Source of the DNA: Micromonospora parva
Lineage (GTDB): Bacteria; Actinomycetota; Actinomycetes; Mycobacteriales; Micromonosporaceae
Assembly: GCF_000718515.1 (NCBI RefSeq)
Contig: NZ_JNZS01000008.1
Span: 1 to 64,000, forward strand
DNA: 64,000 bases
Direction of reading: 5' to 3'
How positions within the stretch are numbered: the stretch's first letter is position 1; the number at the start of each line of letters is the position of its first letter. The translations under genes were made by a program, and so were the position numbers. Shown piece by piece: positions 50,007 through 59,512 of this stretch. Under the pieces are notes generated by a model. That model did not search any database. It was not told the origin of the DNA and saw nothing but the letters and a program-made list of their open reading frames with translations.

Positions 50007-52661
50007 TCAGAGTTGGTGCAGGATCACCGGGTCCTTGATCTTTTTGTCGGCCGCCAACAGCAACGCCTTGCTGATGATCTCGCCGAGCCGGCTGTCGCCC
50101 TCGAAGGGCAGGAACATCTCCGGCTCCTTCGCCTTCGCCGAGGCAGGAACGATGCACAGGTACCTGTCGTCCGGGGCGATCAGGATGTTGCCCGAGCCGC
50201 AGTGGATGCGGTATGTGTGCAGGTCACCGCGCACTTCGAGGAACCGGTCGGTGACCGTGCACCGGTCGGCGATCGCCAGCCGGGGAATCAGCTCGGCCAG
50301 CACCTCCCGGCGGGTCTGGGCGGTCGGGGTGAGGTCGCCGAAGCTGCTCTGCGACCAGTAGTCGCGGTACCGGCCCTGGGGGCCACCGTCGTACCAGTTC
50401 GGGTCGTTGCCCACGCCGGCCGCGGCCACGAACAGGTCGACGTCGCGCATCACCTCGCTCAGCACGACCGCCGGAACCTCCTCCAGCGGCACCGGCGTGC
50501 GTTCACCCCGGGCGAACCACAGCTGGTCGGTTCCCATCGTGTCGAACACCGCGTCGTCGGCACGATCCTCGATGCCCGCGATGTTCAGCTGGGCCCGCAG
50601 ACCCCAGTCGGGTAGGGCCAACCAGGGCAGGTCGTAGCTGGCACCGTCGTTGCGGTGCTGGACGTACGACCAGCCGCGCCGGGACAGCAGCGCGTTGAGA
50701 CGGTGCTGGCGCACGATGTGCGCGGCGAACCGGTTGGAGTACGTGCCGGTGGCGCGCTCCGCGTCGGTGAGCAGGTACTGCTCACGGTGCGCCTGCTTGA
50801 ACGGCTGGGTGATCGTGTGCCGGCCCAGGAAGTCCCGCCAAGCCTGGACCGCGGCGGGGTCGTCGACCGGGTGCCACAGCCGTACCGTGGCGTCGCTGGC
50901 GGGCTCGACAACCCTGTCGTCCACGCTCCGCAGGGCGTCGCCGCCCCAGCAGCAGGCCACGCCGTCGACGGTCCAGATGAGACGCCGGGCCAGGGTCCGG
51001 GCCAGTGGGTGGTCCAGGAAACGCTCCCGCCACTGCTCGACGGTCCACGCCCGGTCCCGCCGCAGCAGCCCCTCCAGGCGGTCGCGGGTGGCGATCAGCG
51101 TCGCCGCGACGTCCGTGACGGTCGCCTTCAGCTCCTTCAGCTCGTCGCCGTGCTCCTTACGCACCTGCACGGGTGGGGCCTTGACCACCTTGCCGTCCGC
51201 GTTGCGCCACACCAGGACGGCGTCGATGCCGCGCACCTCCAGCTCGTACGAGCAGTCACCCAGTTTGTCCGCGAGGGGAAGGCCGAAGCCGGGCAGGCCC
51301 ATCTCCTCGACGTCCTCGCGGCTGACGCCGAGCGCCTCTGCGTGCTGGGTCAGCCCCTTCTCCACGATGCGCAGGGTGCTCTTGTAGGTCAGCCGCGACG
51401 CGAGCCGGGCCAGTTGCGCGAGGGCGGCGGGATGATCGGAGTCGATGAGCGCCGCGACCGCGACGTTCGCCAGTTTCGGGCTGGCCGGGCCGTGGCCCGG
51501 AATCTTGCGGGCTGCTCGTTCCGCGATCTGGCCGAGGCTGCGCAGGGTCTCCTCCGACGACGGCAGCATCGTCCGCAGCCAGACCAGGCCCCACAGCAGC
51601 CCGACGTTGTAGCGGTCGATCATCCGGGGCGGGACGTCCGCGAGGTGGCCGGGACAACACTTGGTCATGCGCAGCGGCAAGGTACGCGCCTGCCCCACGA
51701 GCGGGAGCCAATCGTCGAGCCGGGCGGTGAACTCGTCGCCGCCCACCGCGTCGAGCAGCGACCGAGCCTGCTTGCGCCAGCCCGCCGACGGCTTCGCCTT
51801 GTCCGCCTCGACCGAACAGTGGGCCAGCAGCGCCTGCCACGCGGCCCGGCGGTCCTCCGGCATCGCCTCGACGTCCGCGATCGCGCGGTCGGCCCACTGT
51901 TCGCCGACATTGGGGATCGGCCACACCCGGTCAGCCTCGTCGCTCATGTCGCGCAGCGAACGCTCGACCCGGGTCCGGCGCCAGGTCGCCAGGGCCGCCG
52001 GGTTCACCCGCCCGGCCGACGCCTCCGCCTGGATGGACTCCCAGGTGAACCGCTTGAGCTGCGTGCTCCAGTAACCGAAGCCCAACCATGCCTGACCGCC
52101 CAGCCGGTCGAGCCAGACGGCGCCGTCGAGCCCGCCGCCGGAGCGCACGGCACTGATCAGCGTGCCCCGCCCGTCGCTGTCCTCCCCCGGTACGGTCAAG
52201 GCGTCGAACACCGTCTGCCGGACCGGCGCCGGTTGCGCGGCCAGCAGTTGCGCCGCCCGGGCCCACACCTCGCGACGGGCGCGGTCCCACGGGGTCTCGG
52301 TCTGGTACGCCAACATCGGCAGGGTTTCGACCACTGTCATCGCCGCGGCGCGACGGCGATCATGGTCCGCGTCGTGGCCGCCCAGGTCCGCCACCGCGGC
52401 GGCAAGCAGTTCACCCTGCCGGATGGCCTCCGGCAGCAGCTCGACCTGCGGCGCAGCGAGCTGGTAGGGCCCGTGCGGATCGGTGAGCGCGGCGAGCAGC
52501 GCGGGCAGCGTGCCGGCCGACACCCAGCCGAGCACCGTGGTCATCCGGCTGACGAAATCCCGCCGTCCATGCTCGTTGAGGGTGTTGTCGCTCCGCTCAC
52601 ACCATCCCCTGACGGTGTCGACCACGTCACGCAGTGCCAACTCCGCGTCGCGCGTGTCCAT
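50007..52661 (-). CDS. DUF4132 protein with DUF7737-type C-terminus
   Basis: An 884-residue cytoplasmic protein. The N-terminal 450 residues are helical, HEAT-like (PKLANVAVAALIDSDHPAAL). The DUF4132 core follows (about 520-760: WTVEQWRERFLDHPLARTLA, RRLIWTVDGVACCWGGD, ITQPFKQAHREQYLLT). The end (about 780-884) has RFLEVRGDLHTYRIHCGSGN and DDRYLCIVPA, the small domain that often ends these proteins. Relatives such as E. coli YehI occur near MoxR-ATPase/VWA gene sets predicted to act in biological conflict; none of those partners is present here. Its ATG overlaps the stop of a small ubiquitin-like gene (TGATG), so the two are coupled. Confidence 0.88.
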   Translation of the reverse strand: MDTRDAELALRDVVDTVRGWCERSDNTLNEHGRRDFVSRMTTVLGWVSAGTLPALLAALTDPHGPYQLAAPQVELLPEAIRQGELLAAAVADLGGHDADHDRRRAAAMTVVETLPMLAYQTETPWDRARREVWARAAQLLAAQPAPVRQTVFDALTVPGEDSDGRGTLISAVRSGGGLDGAVWLDRLGGQAWLGFGYWSTQLKRFTWESIQAEASAGRVNPAALATWRRTRVERSLRDMSDEADRVWPIPNVGEQWADRAIADVEAMPEDRRAAWQALLAHCSVEADKAKPSAGWRKQARSLLDAVGGDEFTARLDDWLPLVGQARTLPLRMTKCCPGHLADVPPRMIDRYNVGLLWGLVWLRTMLPSSEETLRSLGQIAERAARKIPGHGPASPKLANVAVAALIDSDHPAALAQLARLASRLTYKSTLRIVEKGLTQHAEALGVSREDVEEMGLPGFGLPLADKLGDCSYELEVRGIDAVLVWRNADGKVVKAPPVQVRKEHGDELKELKATVTDVAATLIATRDRLEGLLRRDRAWTVEQWRERFLDHPLARTLARRLIWTVDGVACCWGGDALRSVDDRVVEPASDATVRLWHPVDDPAAVQAWRDFLGRHTITQPFKQAHREQYLLTDAERATGTYSNRFAAHIVRQHRLNALLSRRGWSYVQHRNDGASYDLPWLALPDWGLRAQLNIAGIEDRADDAVFDTMGTDQLWFARGERTPVPLEEVPAVVLSEVMRDVDLFVAAAGVGNDPNWYDGGPQGRYRDYWSQSSFGDLTPTAQTRREVLAELIPRLAIADRCTVTDRFLEVRGDLHTYRIHCGSGNILIAPDDRYLCIVPASAKAKEPEMFLPFEGDSRLGEIISKALLLAADKKIKDPVILHQL

Positions 52662-52969
52662 CAGCCACCCACCAGCGGGACGAGCTTGAGGAAGGTGATC
52701 CGCGACCCCGCGTGCAGGCGGACCTTCTCGTCCAGGGCTGTCACCTGCCGGTCGTCGACAAGCACGACGAACCCGTTGCGACGGAACGCGTCGAGTGCCA
52801 CCTGCGTCCGCGCCTCCGCGTCGACGTCAGCACCGGACTCGGCGATCTCCAGGAATGTCCGCCGCCGGATCAACTCGTCGAGGCGTAGCGACTCCTCGAA
52901 GACCTCCACGCTCCACTCGGGTCCGCTCAGGGCTCCGGTCACTTCATCGGCGATCGTGATCATCGGCAT
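52661..52969 (-). CDS. Ubiquitin-like (beta-grasp) small protein ending in GG
   Basis: A 102-residue protein from ATG 52969 (ATG 52963, GTG 52996 and ATG 53026 are alternatives). Predicted strands and helix (MPMITIADEV, EWSVEVFEESLRLDELIRRR, NGFVVLVDDRQVTALDEKVR, AGSRITFLKLVPLVGG) follow a ubiquitin/ThiS/MoaD pattern. The C-terminal PLVGG resembles the PPVAGG end by which MoaD and ThiS are activated. The length is 10-20 residues above a usual MoaD, with an insertion before the last strands. It shares one base of its stop (TGATG) with the DUF4132 start. No E1-, JAB- or moa-type gene is adjacent. The fold is inferred by eye. Confidence 0.7.
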   Translation of the reverse strand: MPMITIADEVTGALSGPEWSVEVFEESLRLDELIRRRTFLEIAESGADVDAEARTQVALDAFRRNGFVVLVDDRQVTALDEKVRLHAGSRITFLKLVPLVGG

Positions 52970-53176
52970 GGCGGAGAAGGTAACGCAGCCGTCCGACACG
53001 GCGTCCGGCGAAGGTGGGTGGGGCAACGCGGCGCAGCGCCGCGCGGGAGGGACCCCGCCCGGTCGACCAGGAAGTTCGGCTGATCAAGCGGGTAGGCTCG
53101 TCACCGCTGCGTGCTGCGCTGACCGCCCGGCACCCCGAACAATCTCGCTCGCGCCGCTCCAGGGGGACGTCACCAC

Positions 53177-54856
53177 GTGAGCACCCACTCGATGTTGCTG
53201 TTCGTGCTCGCCGCCGTCGCGGTGATCGTCGCCGTGCGGTGGGTGGCGGCCCGCACCGGACTGCCGGCGGCGGCGCTGCTGCCGCTCATCGGCATCGCGT
53301 ACGCGTTGCTCCCGGGCCCCAACGTCGGGCTGGATCCTGACCTCGTGCTCATGGTCGTGCTGCCGCCGCTGCTCTACAGCGCCGCACTGGACTCCTCGCT
53401 GCTGGACATCCGCCGCAACCTGCGCATCGTGGTCAGCCTGTCCGTGCTGCTGGTGCTTCTCACCGGCGTTCTCGTCGGCATCGGTTTCCATCTGTTCGTC
53501 GCCGGCGCGACACTTGCCGCCGGAATCGCGGTCGGCGCCGCCGTCGCGCCACCCGACCCGGTGGCCGCGCTCGCGGTGGGCCGCCGGGTCAACCTGCCAC
53601 CGAAGATGGTCACGATCATCCAGGGTGAGGGGCTCCTGAACGACGCCACCGCCCTGACGATGCTCAGCGTCGCGGTGGCCGCCGCGGTGGGCGGCGAATT
53701 CTCGTTCCCGGCCGCCGTCGGCCAGTTCGTGCTGGCGGCGGTCGGCGGGGTGGCGGTGGGGGCGGCCATCGCCTGGCTGGTACGTCTGGCCCGACCGCTC
53801 ACCACCGATCCGTTGCTGTCGAACGCCATCTCGCTCGCGACACCGTTCGTGGCCTACCTGGTGGGTGAGGAGCTGCGCGTCTCCGGCGTGCTCGCCGTGG
53901 TGATCGCCGGGCTGATCGTCGGCCACCAGACGCCCCAGCTCGGCTCCGGCGCCGCCCGGTTGCAGACGAGCGCCGTGTGGCGGCTTGTCGACTTCCTCCT
54001 TGAGGGCTTCGTCTTCCTGCTGATCGGCCAGCAGCTCCCCGAGGTCGTCAAGGGCCTGCGCCAGTACGAGACGTCCACCATCGTCATCGCCGTCGCGGTG
54101 TCGGTCGGCGTGGTGCTGCTGCTGCGCCCCGCCTGGCTGGTGCTGACCCAGTCCCTCCCCCGGTCGCTGCACAGTCGGTTGGGCGGCGTATCCGAGCAGG
54201 ACGACCCGGACGAGCCCGGTAGTGCCCGGCAGGTCGCCCGCGCCGACCGCAACGCCGAACGGTTGTCCCTGCGCGAGGTGACGGCGCTGAGCTGGTCGGG
54301 CACCCGTGGGGTGATCAGCCTGGCCGCGATCTTCACCCTGCCGTTGACCACCAACAGCGGGGCGCCTTTTCCCGACCGGGACCTGCTCCTGTTCTGCACC
54401 TTCGTGGTCGTCCTCGTGACGCTCGTCGGGCAGGGCCTGACGTTCGCGCCGCTCGTGCGGAGGCTCGGCCTGCGCGCCAACGAGACCGACCAGGCCCGGG
54501 TACGCAACGAGGCCCGCTCGGCGGCGGTCGAGGCCGCCCTGGCCCGCCTGGACGAGGTCGCCGCCGCCGATCCGGACAGCGCGATGGCCGTCAACACCAC
54601 CCGTACCCAGTTGCTGGCCCGACTGGCGCGCTACCGCGGGCGACTCGACCTGCTCGAACAGAGCGGGTCGTCGGAGCTACCGACCTCACCGCAGTACGAG
54701 ACGGCGCTCCAGGTCCGCCGGACGGCCATCGACGCCCAGCGGGAGGAACTCGTGCGCTGGCGCGACAGCGGTCGGCTGCCCGACGAGGAACTGCGCGTCC
54801 TGGAACGGGAACTCGATCACGAGGAGTTGCTGCTGCCCAGGCGGACGTCCAGCTGA
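53177..54856 (+). CDS. CPA1-family Na+/H+ antiporter
   Basis: A 559-residue membrane antiporter from GTG 53177 with about 12 hydrophobic helices over residues 5-440. The transport motifs are AVAPPDPVAALAVGRRV and the ion-binding GEGLLNDATALTMLSVAVAA (Asn-Asp pair), then TRGVISLAAIFTLPLTTN. The cytoplasmic tail (about 440-559) is charged and partly coiled coil (RNEARSAAVEAALARLDEVA). It exchanges Na+ or K+ for H+ in pH and salt homeostasis. The gene is divergent from the ubiquitin-like/DUF4132 pair and convergent with the FUSC gene, with which no functional link is evident. Confidence 0.93.
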   Translation: MSTHSMLLFVLAAVAVIVAVRWVAARTGLPAAALLPLIGIAYALLPGPNVGLDPDLVLMVVLPPLLYSAALDSSLLDIRRNLRIVVSLSVLLVLLTGVLVGIGFHLFVAGATLAAGIAVGAAVAPPDPVAALAVGRRVNLPPKMVTIIQGEGLLNDATALTMLSVAVAAAVGGEFSFPAAVGQFVLAAVGGVAVGAAIAWLVRLARPLTTDPLLSNAISLATPFVAYLVGEELRVSGVLAVVIAGLIVGHQTPQLGSGAARLQTSAVWRLVDFLLEGFVFLLIGQQLPEVVKGLRQYETSTIVIAVAVSVGVVLLLRPAWLVLTQSLPRSLHSRLGGVSEQDDPDEPGSARQVARADRNAERLSLREVTALSWSGTRGVISLAAIFTLPLTTNSGAPFPDRDLLLFCTFVVVLVTLVGQGLTFAPLVRRLGLRANETDQARVRNEARSAAVEAALARLDEVAAADPDSAMAVNTTRTQLLARLARYRGRLDLLEQSGSSELPTSPQYETALQVRRTAIDAQREELVRWRDSGRLPDEELRVLERELDHEELLLPRRTSS

Positions 54857-54872
54857 CCGGCCGACAGTGCGA

Positions 54873-56087
54873 TCAGTCGTGCTGGCCCCGGCCTATCGCC
54901 TGCCGCACCAGTGCCGCGCCCTTCTCCGGGTCCAGGCCGCTGGCGATGAGCAGGTCATGGGCGATGGTCCGGAACTCGCCCACGGCGATCATCCCGGAGT
55001 AGCCCAGACGGTGACGGTGCAGGCGGGTGGGGTCGCGGGCGGACAGGCCCTGTGCCCGTCCGATTAGTTCGACAGCCTCCAGGATCCGCTCGCGCGGCTC
55101 CCGTGGCTCCTCCCGCGCGACGATCGCCGCGCGCAGGTCCAGCGCGCTGTCGGCCAGCAGGTCGATGGCGGCCGAGAGCTCCTCCGGCAGCGGCTCGTGG
55201 TCCTTGAGTGCCGTCGTGAGCTGCCTCGCCAGAGATCGGCAACTGTGCACGCTGCGTTCCAGATGTCGGATCGCCTCCGCGTGGAGGGCGAACGAGTCGC
55301 GTTCATGCCAGCGCAGCGGCGCGAGTCGCACCACCTCCCCGGCGGCCTGCAGCCCGTCCCGTAACGCGATGATCTGCGGGCCGATGTTCCGCAGCTCGCG
55401 CAGGGCCTGCTCCGCCTGCCCGAGATCCCGCAGGCGCAGCGCCGCCGCCACATGGTGCATGGCGACCACCGCGGGGCCGACCACGGGCTCGGCCAGTCGG
55501 TGCAGTGTCCGCCGCGGATGGATGGGCACCAGCAGCAGACTGACCGCCAACCCGATCAGCCCTCCGACCGTGGCGTCCACGAACCGGGGGATGGACAGGT
55601 CACGGACCGGTGGTTCGAGGGTGGCGATGAGCACCGCCGTACCGCCGGCCTGGGTGAGCAGCGACCCGCCACCCTTGAGCAGGATGGCCACGATGATCGC
55701 CAGCAGGACGACCCCACCGGTCTGCCACGGGCCGATGCCGAACAGCGGCATGAGCGTGTCACCCACGGCGAGCCCGAGCACCACCCCGACCAGCAACTCG
55801 ATGGTGCGCCGCAGGCGGGAGCCCATCGCGGCGGCCGCGATGCCGACCGCAGTGGTGGGCGCGAAGACCGGGGACGGATTGCCGAGGAACTGGTACACGA
55901 CGAACCAGGCGAGCCCCGCCGCGATGGCGGCCTGCACGGCGAGCAGACCGTAGAGCCGGAACCGCCAGGAACGTACGCGCCACGCCTCCCGCGCCCGCTC
56001 CCGCAGGCTGCCGAACATCCGGTCGACGCGAGAACGCCCGTGTGGTGCCGAATCCAGGTCGGCGGCCGAATCCTCGCTCGCGGGCAT
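54873..56087 (-). CDS. FUSC-family membrane protein
   Basis: A 404-residue protein of the FUSC/aromatic-acid-exporter group. Six helices are seen at residues about 40-180 (FRLYGLLAVQAAIAAGLAWF, PTTAVGIAAAAMGSRLRRTI, GVVLGLAVGDTLMPLFGIGP, GVVLLAIIVAILLKGGGSLL, RFVDATVGGLIGLAVSLLLV). They are followed by a helical cytoplasmic domain to the end (about 190-404). It is about half the size of full FUSC exporters, as usual for actinomycete members. The substrate is unknown. It follows M14 peptidase upstream on the same strand, but the 124-bp gap contains a terminator. Confidence 0.87.
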   Translation of the reverse strand: MPASEDSAADLDSAPHGRSRVDRMFGSLRERAREAWRVRSWRFRLYGLLAVQAAIAAGLAWFVVYQFLGNPSPVFAPTTAVGIAAAAMGSRLRRTIELLVGVVLGLAVGDTLMPLFGIGPWQTGGVVLLAIIVAILLKGGGSLLTQAGGTAVLIATLEPPVRDLSIPRFVDATVGGLIGLAVSLLLVPIHPRRTLHRLAEPVVGPAVVAMHHVAAALRLRDLGQAEQALRELRNIGPQIIALRDGLQAAGEVVRLAPLRWHERDSFALHAEAIRHLERSVHSCRSLARQLTTALKDHEPLPEELSAAIDLLADSALDLRAAIVAREEPREPRERILEAVELIGRAQGLSARDPTRLHRHRLGYSGMIAVGEFRTIAHDLLIASGLDPEKGAALVRQAIGRGQHD

Positions 56088-56157
56088 GCGCGCCGCTTAC
56101 CCACCAAATGAGGACCTATCCGCGCTGCCGACGCCCGCGCGGGCCCTGTTGACCGTT

Positions 56158-56192
56158 GCCCCGCCGGTGCGGGTGACACCGACCGGCGGGGC
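56158..56192 (-). terminator. Hairpin terminator of M14 carboxypeptidase gene
   Basis: GCCCCGCCGGT and ACCGGCGGGGC form an 11-bp stem around a 13-nt loop, 20 bp after the stop. Confidence 0.65.
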
Positions 56193-56211
56193 TTCGATCA
56201 CGGTACGCGGA

Positions 56212-58692
56212 CTACCTCTTGGCGATCTTGATCGTCGCCGTCCGGTAGTTGTTGCGCCTGTCGTTCTTCGTCGGGTCGTAGTTCTTCTCGATGTTGCCGG
56301 CGCTGTCCACCGAGAACCAGCGGAACGTCGTCGTCTCGGTCACGTGGAACACCTGCCCCGGCTCCCGGAACTCGGTGGCCGCGTAGCGCGGCGACTGGAG
56401 CGTGGGCCGGCTGCCGTCGGTCGTGTAGTAGATGGTGGCCGGCTCGCTCGTCTCGAAGCGTACGTCCACCGGCCCGCGGTAGGTCCCTGCGCCGGGAACG
56501 AGCTGCGATGTCGGGTTCTTCCTGTCCCGTCCCCAGTCCGCCGCCACCCGGAACATCTCCATGATCCCGTTGGCGTACTCCATCGTCTCGGCGTGGCCGC
56601 TGACCAGCTCGGGGTTGCCCGCCCACTCCGGCTGGAACGAACCGCCCTGCCAGTCGCCGGTGGCCGGGTTGTAGACGGAGCCGCCGACCTCCCAGCCGAA
56701 GGCGTAGATCCCGTAGGTGTAGTACAGGTCCTCGCGCACGTTGCCCGCGGAGGAGTAGAGGACGTCGGACGAGCCGCCGACGTTCTCCGGCGTGACGACC
56801 GTCTCCCGGTGCGCCTTGACCTGCGACAGGATCCGGGAGGCCGACTGCCAGTAGAACGCCTCGTCGCCCAGCGGCGGGCGCGGCGTGGTGATCCGCCCGT
56901 CCGCGATGTACGCACCGGGCTGCCAGAACAGCTGCCCGCCGTTGGAGTGCACGGACATCATGAACTTGATGTTCGAGTACTTCTCGACCAGCCAGATGAT
57001 GTTCTTCGACTCCGGCTCGGACAGCTCCTCCGGCCCCTGGTAGGTGCCGCTGACGCAGTTGGTCGACCCTCCCGCGTAGCCGTCGTGGCCCGACCCGACC
57101 CGGTAGTTCCGGTTCAGGTCGACGCCCCAGGAGTTCCGCTGCCCCGGGTCGGCGGTCGCGTTCGGGCAGTGGTTCGTCATGTTCTTCCGCTGGGAGGCGA
57201 AGTTGTAGAAGCTGTAGTTCGCCCCGTCGGGGTTGTTGGAGAGGATGAAGAAGACGTCGGTGTTCTCGACGATCTTCTTCGTCTCCCGGTCGGACCGGTA
57301 GTTGTGCACCAGGCGCTCGGCCGACTCCAGGCTGGTCGTCGCCGGCACCCACTCGCGGGCGTGGTCCTGCGCCTGGATGAGAACGCCGGGCTTGCTGCCG
57401 TCACGGTGCTTGCCGATCCGCAGGACGGGGATGGTGACCGGGCCCCGCGGCACCTCACCGTCCGGTGCGCCGACGCGCTTCTGGTCGAGGAAGTCGGTCA
57501 ACGCGACCGGGCCGGCCGTCGCCGCGACGATGCCGGTGCCCGCGTTGGTGCGGTACGGGTGCGCCCGGTCGATGAGGCCCTGGGACCGGGTCATCAGCGC
57601 GTCCGCGACCTGGGTGGCCGTACTCGCCGGAGCGCCGGAGGCGTCGGTGCCGAGCAGGACGCGGACCGCCTTGCCCGCGACCTCCACGGTGAGCGGGAGG
57701 TCCGCCCCCGGCCGGTCCACGAACTCGACAGTGACGTCGTTGCCACCCTCGTGGCCCCACGCCGCCGAGCTGACCACGACTGCCGACTGACCCGTACCGC
57801 CGATCGTGGCCTGCGCCTTGCGCTGGTAGCCGTTGGTCTGGTTCGGGAGGTAGACGATTTCGGCGATGTCCGGGTACTGGCGGGCGATCTCCTTCGCGCG
57901 GCTGTAGAGCTGCTGCGGGTGCCGGTAGCCGTCCACGAAGTCGGACTTGTAGGACGGGTTCGCCGTCAGCGGCGGCGGAGCGTCCTCAAGCCAGTCGGAG
58001 ACCGTGCCGGTGGCGACGCCGCCGGTTGAGCTCGTGACCCGGATCTGGTTCGGGCGCGCGTCGAGCTTGAACAGGTTGCGGTGGAACATGTACTGCCCCG
58101 AGTCGACGAAGCGGCTCATCGTCCGGGCGAAGCCGAACGGCGTGGCCCTGCCCGAGTCGTTCTCGAGCTGCATCTCGACGACCGGTTCGGCCTGCTGCCC
58201 CTCCGTGGTGCGCGCCTCGACGTAGAGGAAGCCCTGGCCCTTGGTGGTGAACCAGTCGGCACGGGCGATCCGTACCGTCGCCTCGTGGCTGGCCGGTTGC
58301 GCCACCCGCGCGGCAGCGCCCGCGATGCCGCCATCGGCCTCGTCACTCCAGCCGAACCCGACGCCATCGCGGAGGACCTCGACGCCCATCGCCGTCAGTT
58401 CGATGATCTGCTCGGCGGTGACCACCGCCTCGCCCTCGATGCCGGTCGGCACGCGCCGGAGGCCGTGTTCGAGGTCGAAGCCGGCAGCGACGACCTTGTC
58501 CAGCATGTCGGCGCCGGCCAGCTTGACGTGTACGCGGCGTACCTGGTCCACGGTCTCAAGCTGGGATGGCGCGGAGCCGGCCGTGGCGGTCGGACCCGCG
58601 GGATCCGCACCCGCTGGCCCGGTCGACACGAGGACGCCCGCCATCAGGGCGGGCAGCACCACAAACGCGATGCGCCGTTGTCTGCGTCGCAT
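56212..58692 (-). CDS. Secreted M14-family zinc carboxypeptidase
   Basis: An exported 826-residue metallopeptidase from ATG 58692 with GGAGGGG upstream. Signal peptide about 1-29 (cleavage near AGA-DP). A propeptide-like N-terminal region precedes the M14 domain. Zinc ligands are His and Glu in IQAQDHAREWVPATTSLESA and His in MMSVHSNGGQLFWQPGAY; the catalytic Glu is in AFGWEVGGSVYNP. The last 110 residues are a chitobiase-like/Ig domain (RFETSEPATIYYTTDGSRPT). It trims C-terminal residues from peptides or cell-wall peptides outside the cell. No protease inhibitor or partner gene is adjacent. Confidence 0.92.
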   Translation of the reverse strand: MRRRQRRIAFVVLPALMAGVLVSTGPAGADPAGPTATAGSAPSQLETVDQVRRVHVKLAGADMLDKVVAAGFDLEHGLRRVPTGIEGEAVVTAEQIIELTAMGVEVLRDGVGFGWSDEADGGIAGAAARVAQPASHEATVRIARADWFTTKGQGFLYVEARTTEGQQAEPVVEMQLENDSGRATPFGFARTMSRFVDSGQYMFHRNLFKLDARPNQIRVTSSTGGVATGTVSDWLEDAPPPLTANPSYKSDFVDGYRHPQQLYSRAKEIARQYPDIAEIVYLPNQTNGYQRKAQATIGGTGQSAVVVSSAAWGHEGGNDVTVEFVDRPGADLPLTVEVAGKAVRVLLGTDASGAPASTATQVADALMTRSQGLIDRAHPYRTNAGTGIVAATAGPVALTDFLDQKRVGAPDGEVPRGPVTIPVLRIGKHRDGSKPGVLIQAQDHAREWVPATTSLESAERLVHNYRSDRETKKIVENTDVFFILSNNPDGANYSFYNFASQRKNMTNHCPNATADPGQRNSWGVDLNRNYRVGSGHDGYAGGSTNCVSGTYQGPEELSEPESKNIIWLVEKYSNIKFMMSVHSNGGQLFWQPGAYIADGRITTPRPPLGDEAFYWQSASRILSQVKAHRETVVTPENVGGSSDVLYSSAGNVREDLYYTYGIYAFGWEVGGSVYNPATGDWQGGSFQPEWAGNPELVSGHAETMEYANGIMEMFRVAADWGRDRKNPTSQLVPGAGTYRGPVDVRFETSEPATIYYTTDGSRPTLQSPRYAATEFREPGQVFHVTETTTFRWFSVDSAGNIEKNYDPTKNDRRNNYRTATIKIAKR

Positions 58693-58965
58693 TATCCCCT
58701 CCTTCGTGTTCACACTGATCCACATAGGACGGACGGATGACGCTCGCGCATCCTGGGTCTGAGCACGGGTGATGGTTGGCGTGGCGAGAAGGTCCGGGGC
58801 CCTGCGCGAGTCCGGTGAGCGTATGCGGATCTTCATCGGCATCGGCCGGGATCAACGTAATTTGAGCATTACTTGAGGCATCGCGGGTGCCTGCGGTCGC
58901 CCGCCTTCGCCCAGCCCCGGCGACCACCCGTGGTTGATCCGCCGCCGGCCGGGTAGCTGAACACC

Positions 58966-59436
58966 ATGCGACTACCGACCCTCGTCAAGACCGCGGCGGC
59001 GGTCACCGTCACGGCCGCCGCCGGGACAGCGGTGAACGACACCTCCAACGGCTGGTACCGGCGGCTGCGCAAGCCGAGCTGGCAGCCACCGCCGGTGGCG
59101 TTCCCGTTGGCGTGGACGCCGCTGTACGCGTTGATCGCGGTGGCCGGCGCCCGCGTACTGGACCGCACCGACGGTGCCGATCGCGCCGCCTTCACCCGCG
59201 CCTACGCGCTCAACCTGGCTCTCAACTTCGGCTGGAGCGCGTTGTTCTTCAAGGCCCGCAGGCCCACCGTCGCGCTGGCCGAGATCGCCGCCCTCAACGC
59301 CTCGAACTTCGCGCTCGTCCGCCGCGCCTCCCGCGTCGACCCGGTCGCGGGTGCCGCGCTGGCCCCGTACGCCGCGTGGACGCTCTTCGCCACCGCGCTC
59401 AACGGCGCCATCGTCCGCCTCAACAGCACCAGGTGA
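58966..59436 (+). CDS. TspO/MBR family membrane protein
   Basis: A 156-residue five-helix protein. The TspO hallmark GWYRRLRKPSWQPPPVAFPL followed by WTPLYALIAVAGARV, then LNLALNFGWSALFFKARRPT and APYAAWTLFATALNGAIVRL, is complete. Bacterial TspO binds tetrapyrroles and takes part in stress signalling or their degradation. It is divergent from the M14 gene; no tetrapyrrole gene is adjacent. It is followed 76 bp downstream by the sigma/CAP fusion gene, which may be in the same transcript. Confidence 0.92.
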   Translation: MRLPTLVKTAAAVTVTAAAGTAVNDTSNGWYRRLRKPSWQPPPVAFPLAWTPLYALIAVAGARVLDRTDGADRAAFTRAYALNLALNFGWSALFFKARRPTVALAEIAALNASNFALVRRASRVDPVAGAALAPYAAWTLFATALNGAIVRLNSTR

Positions 59437-59512
59437 CAGCTCAGTTTGTGTGACCTGAGCGGGCCGCAACCCATCTCCACGGTGTACGACGATGTCCCGT
59501 GAAGGCGAGGTT

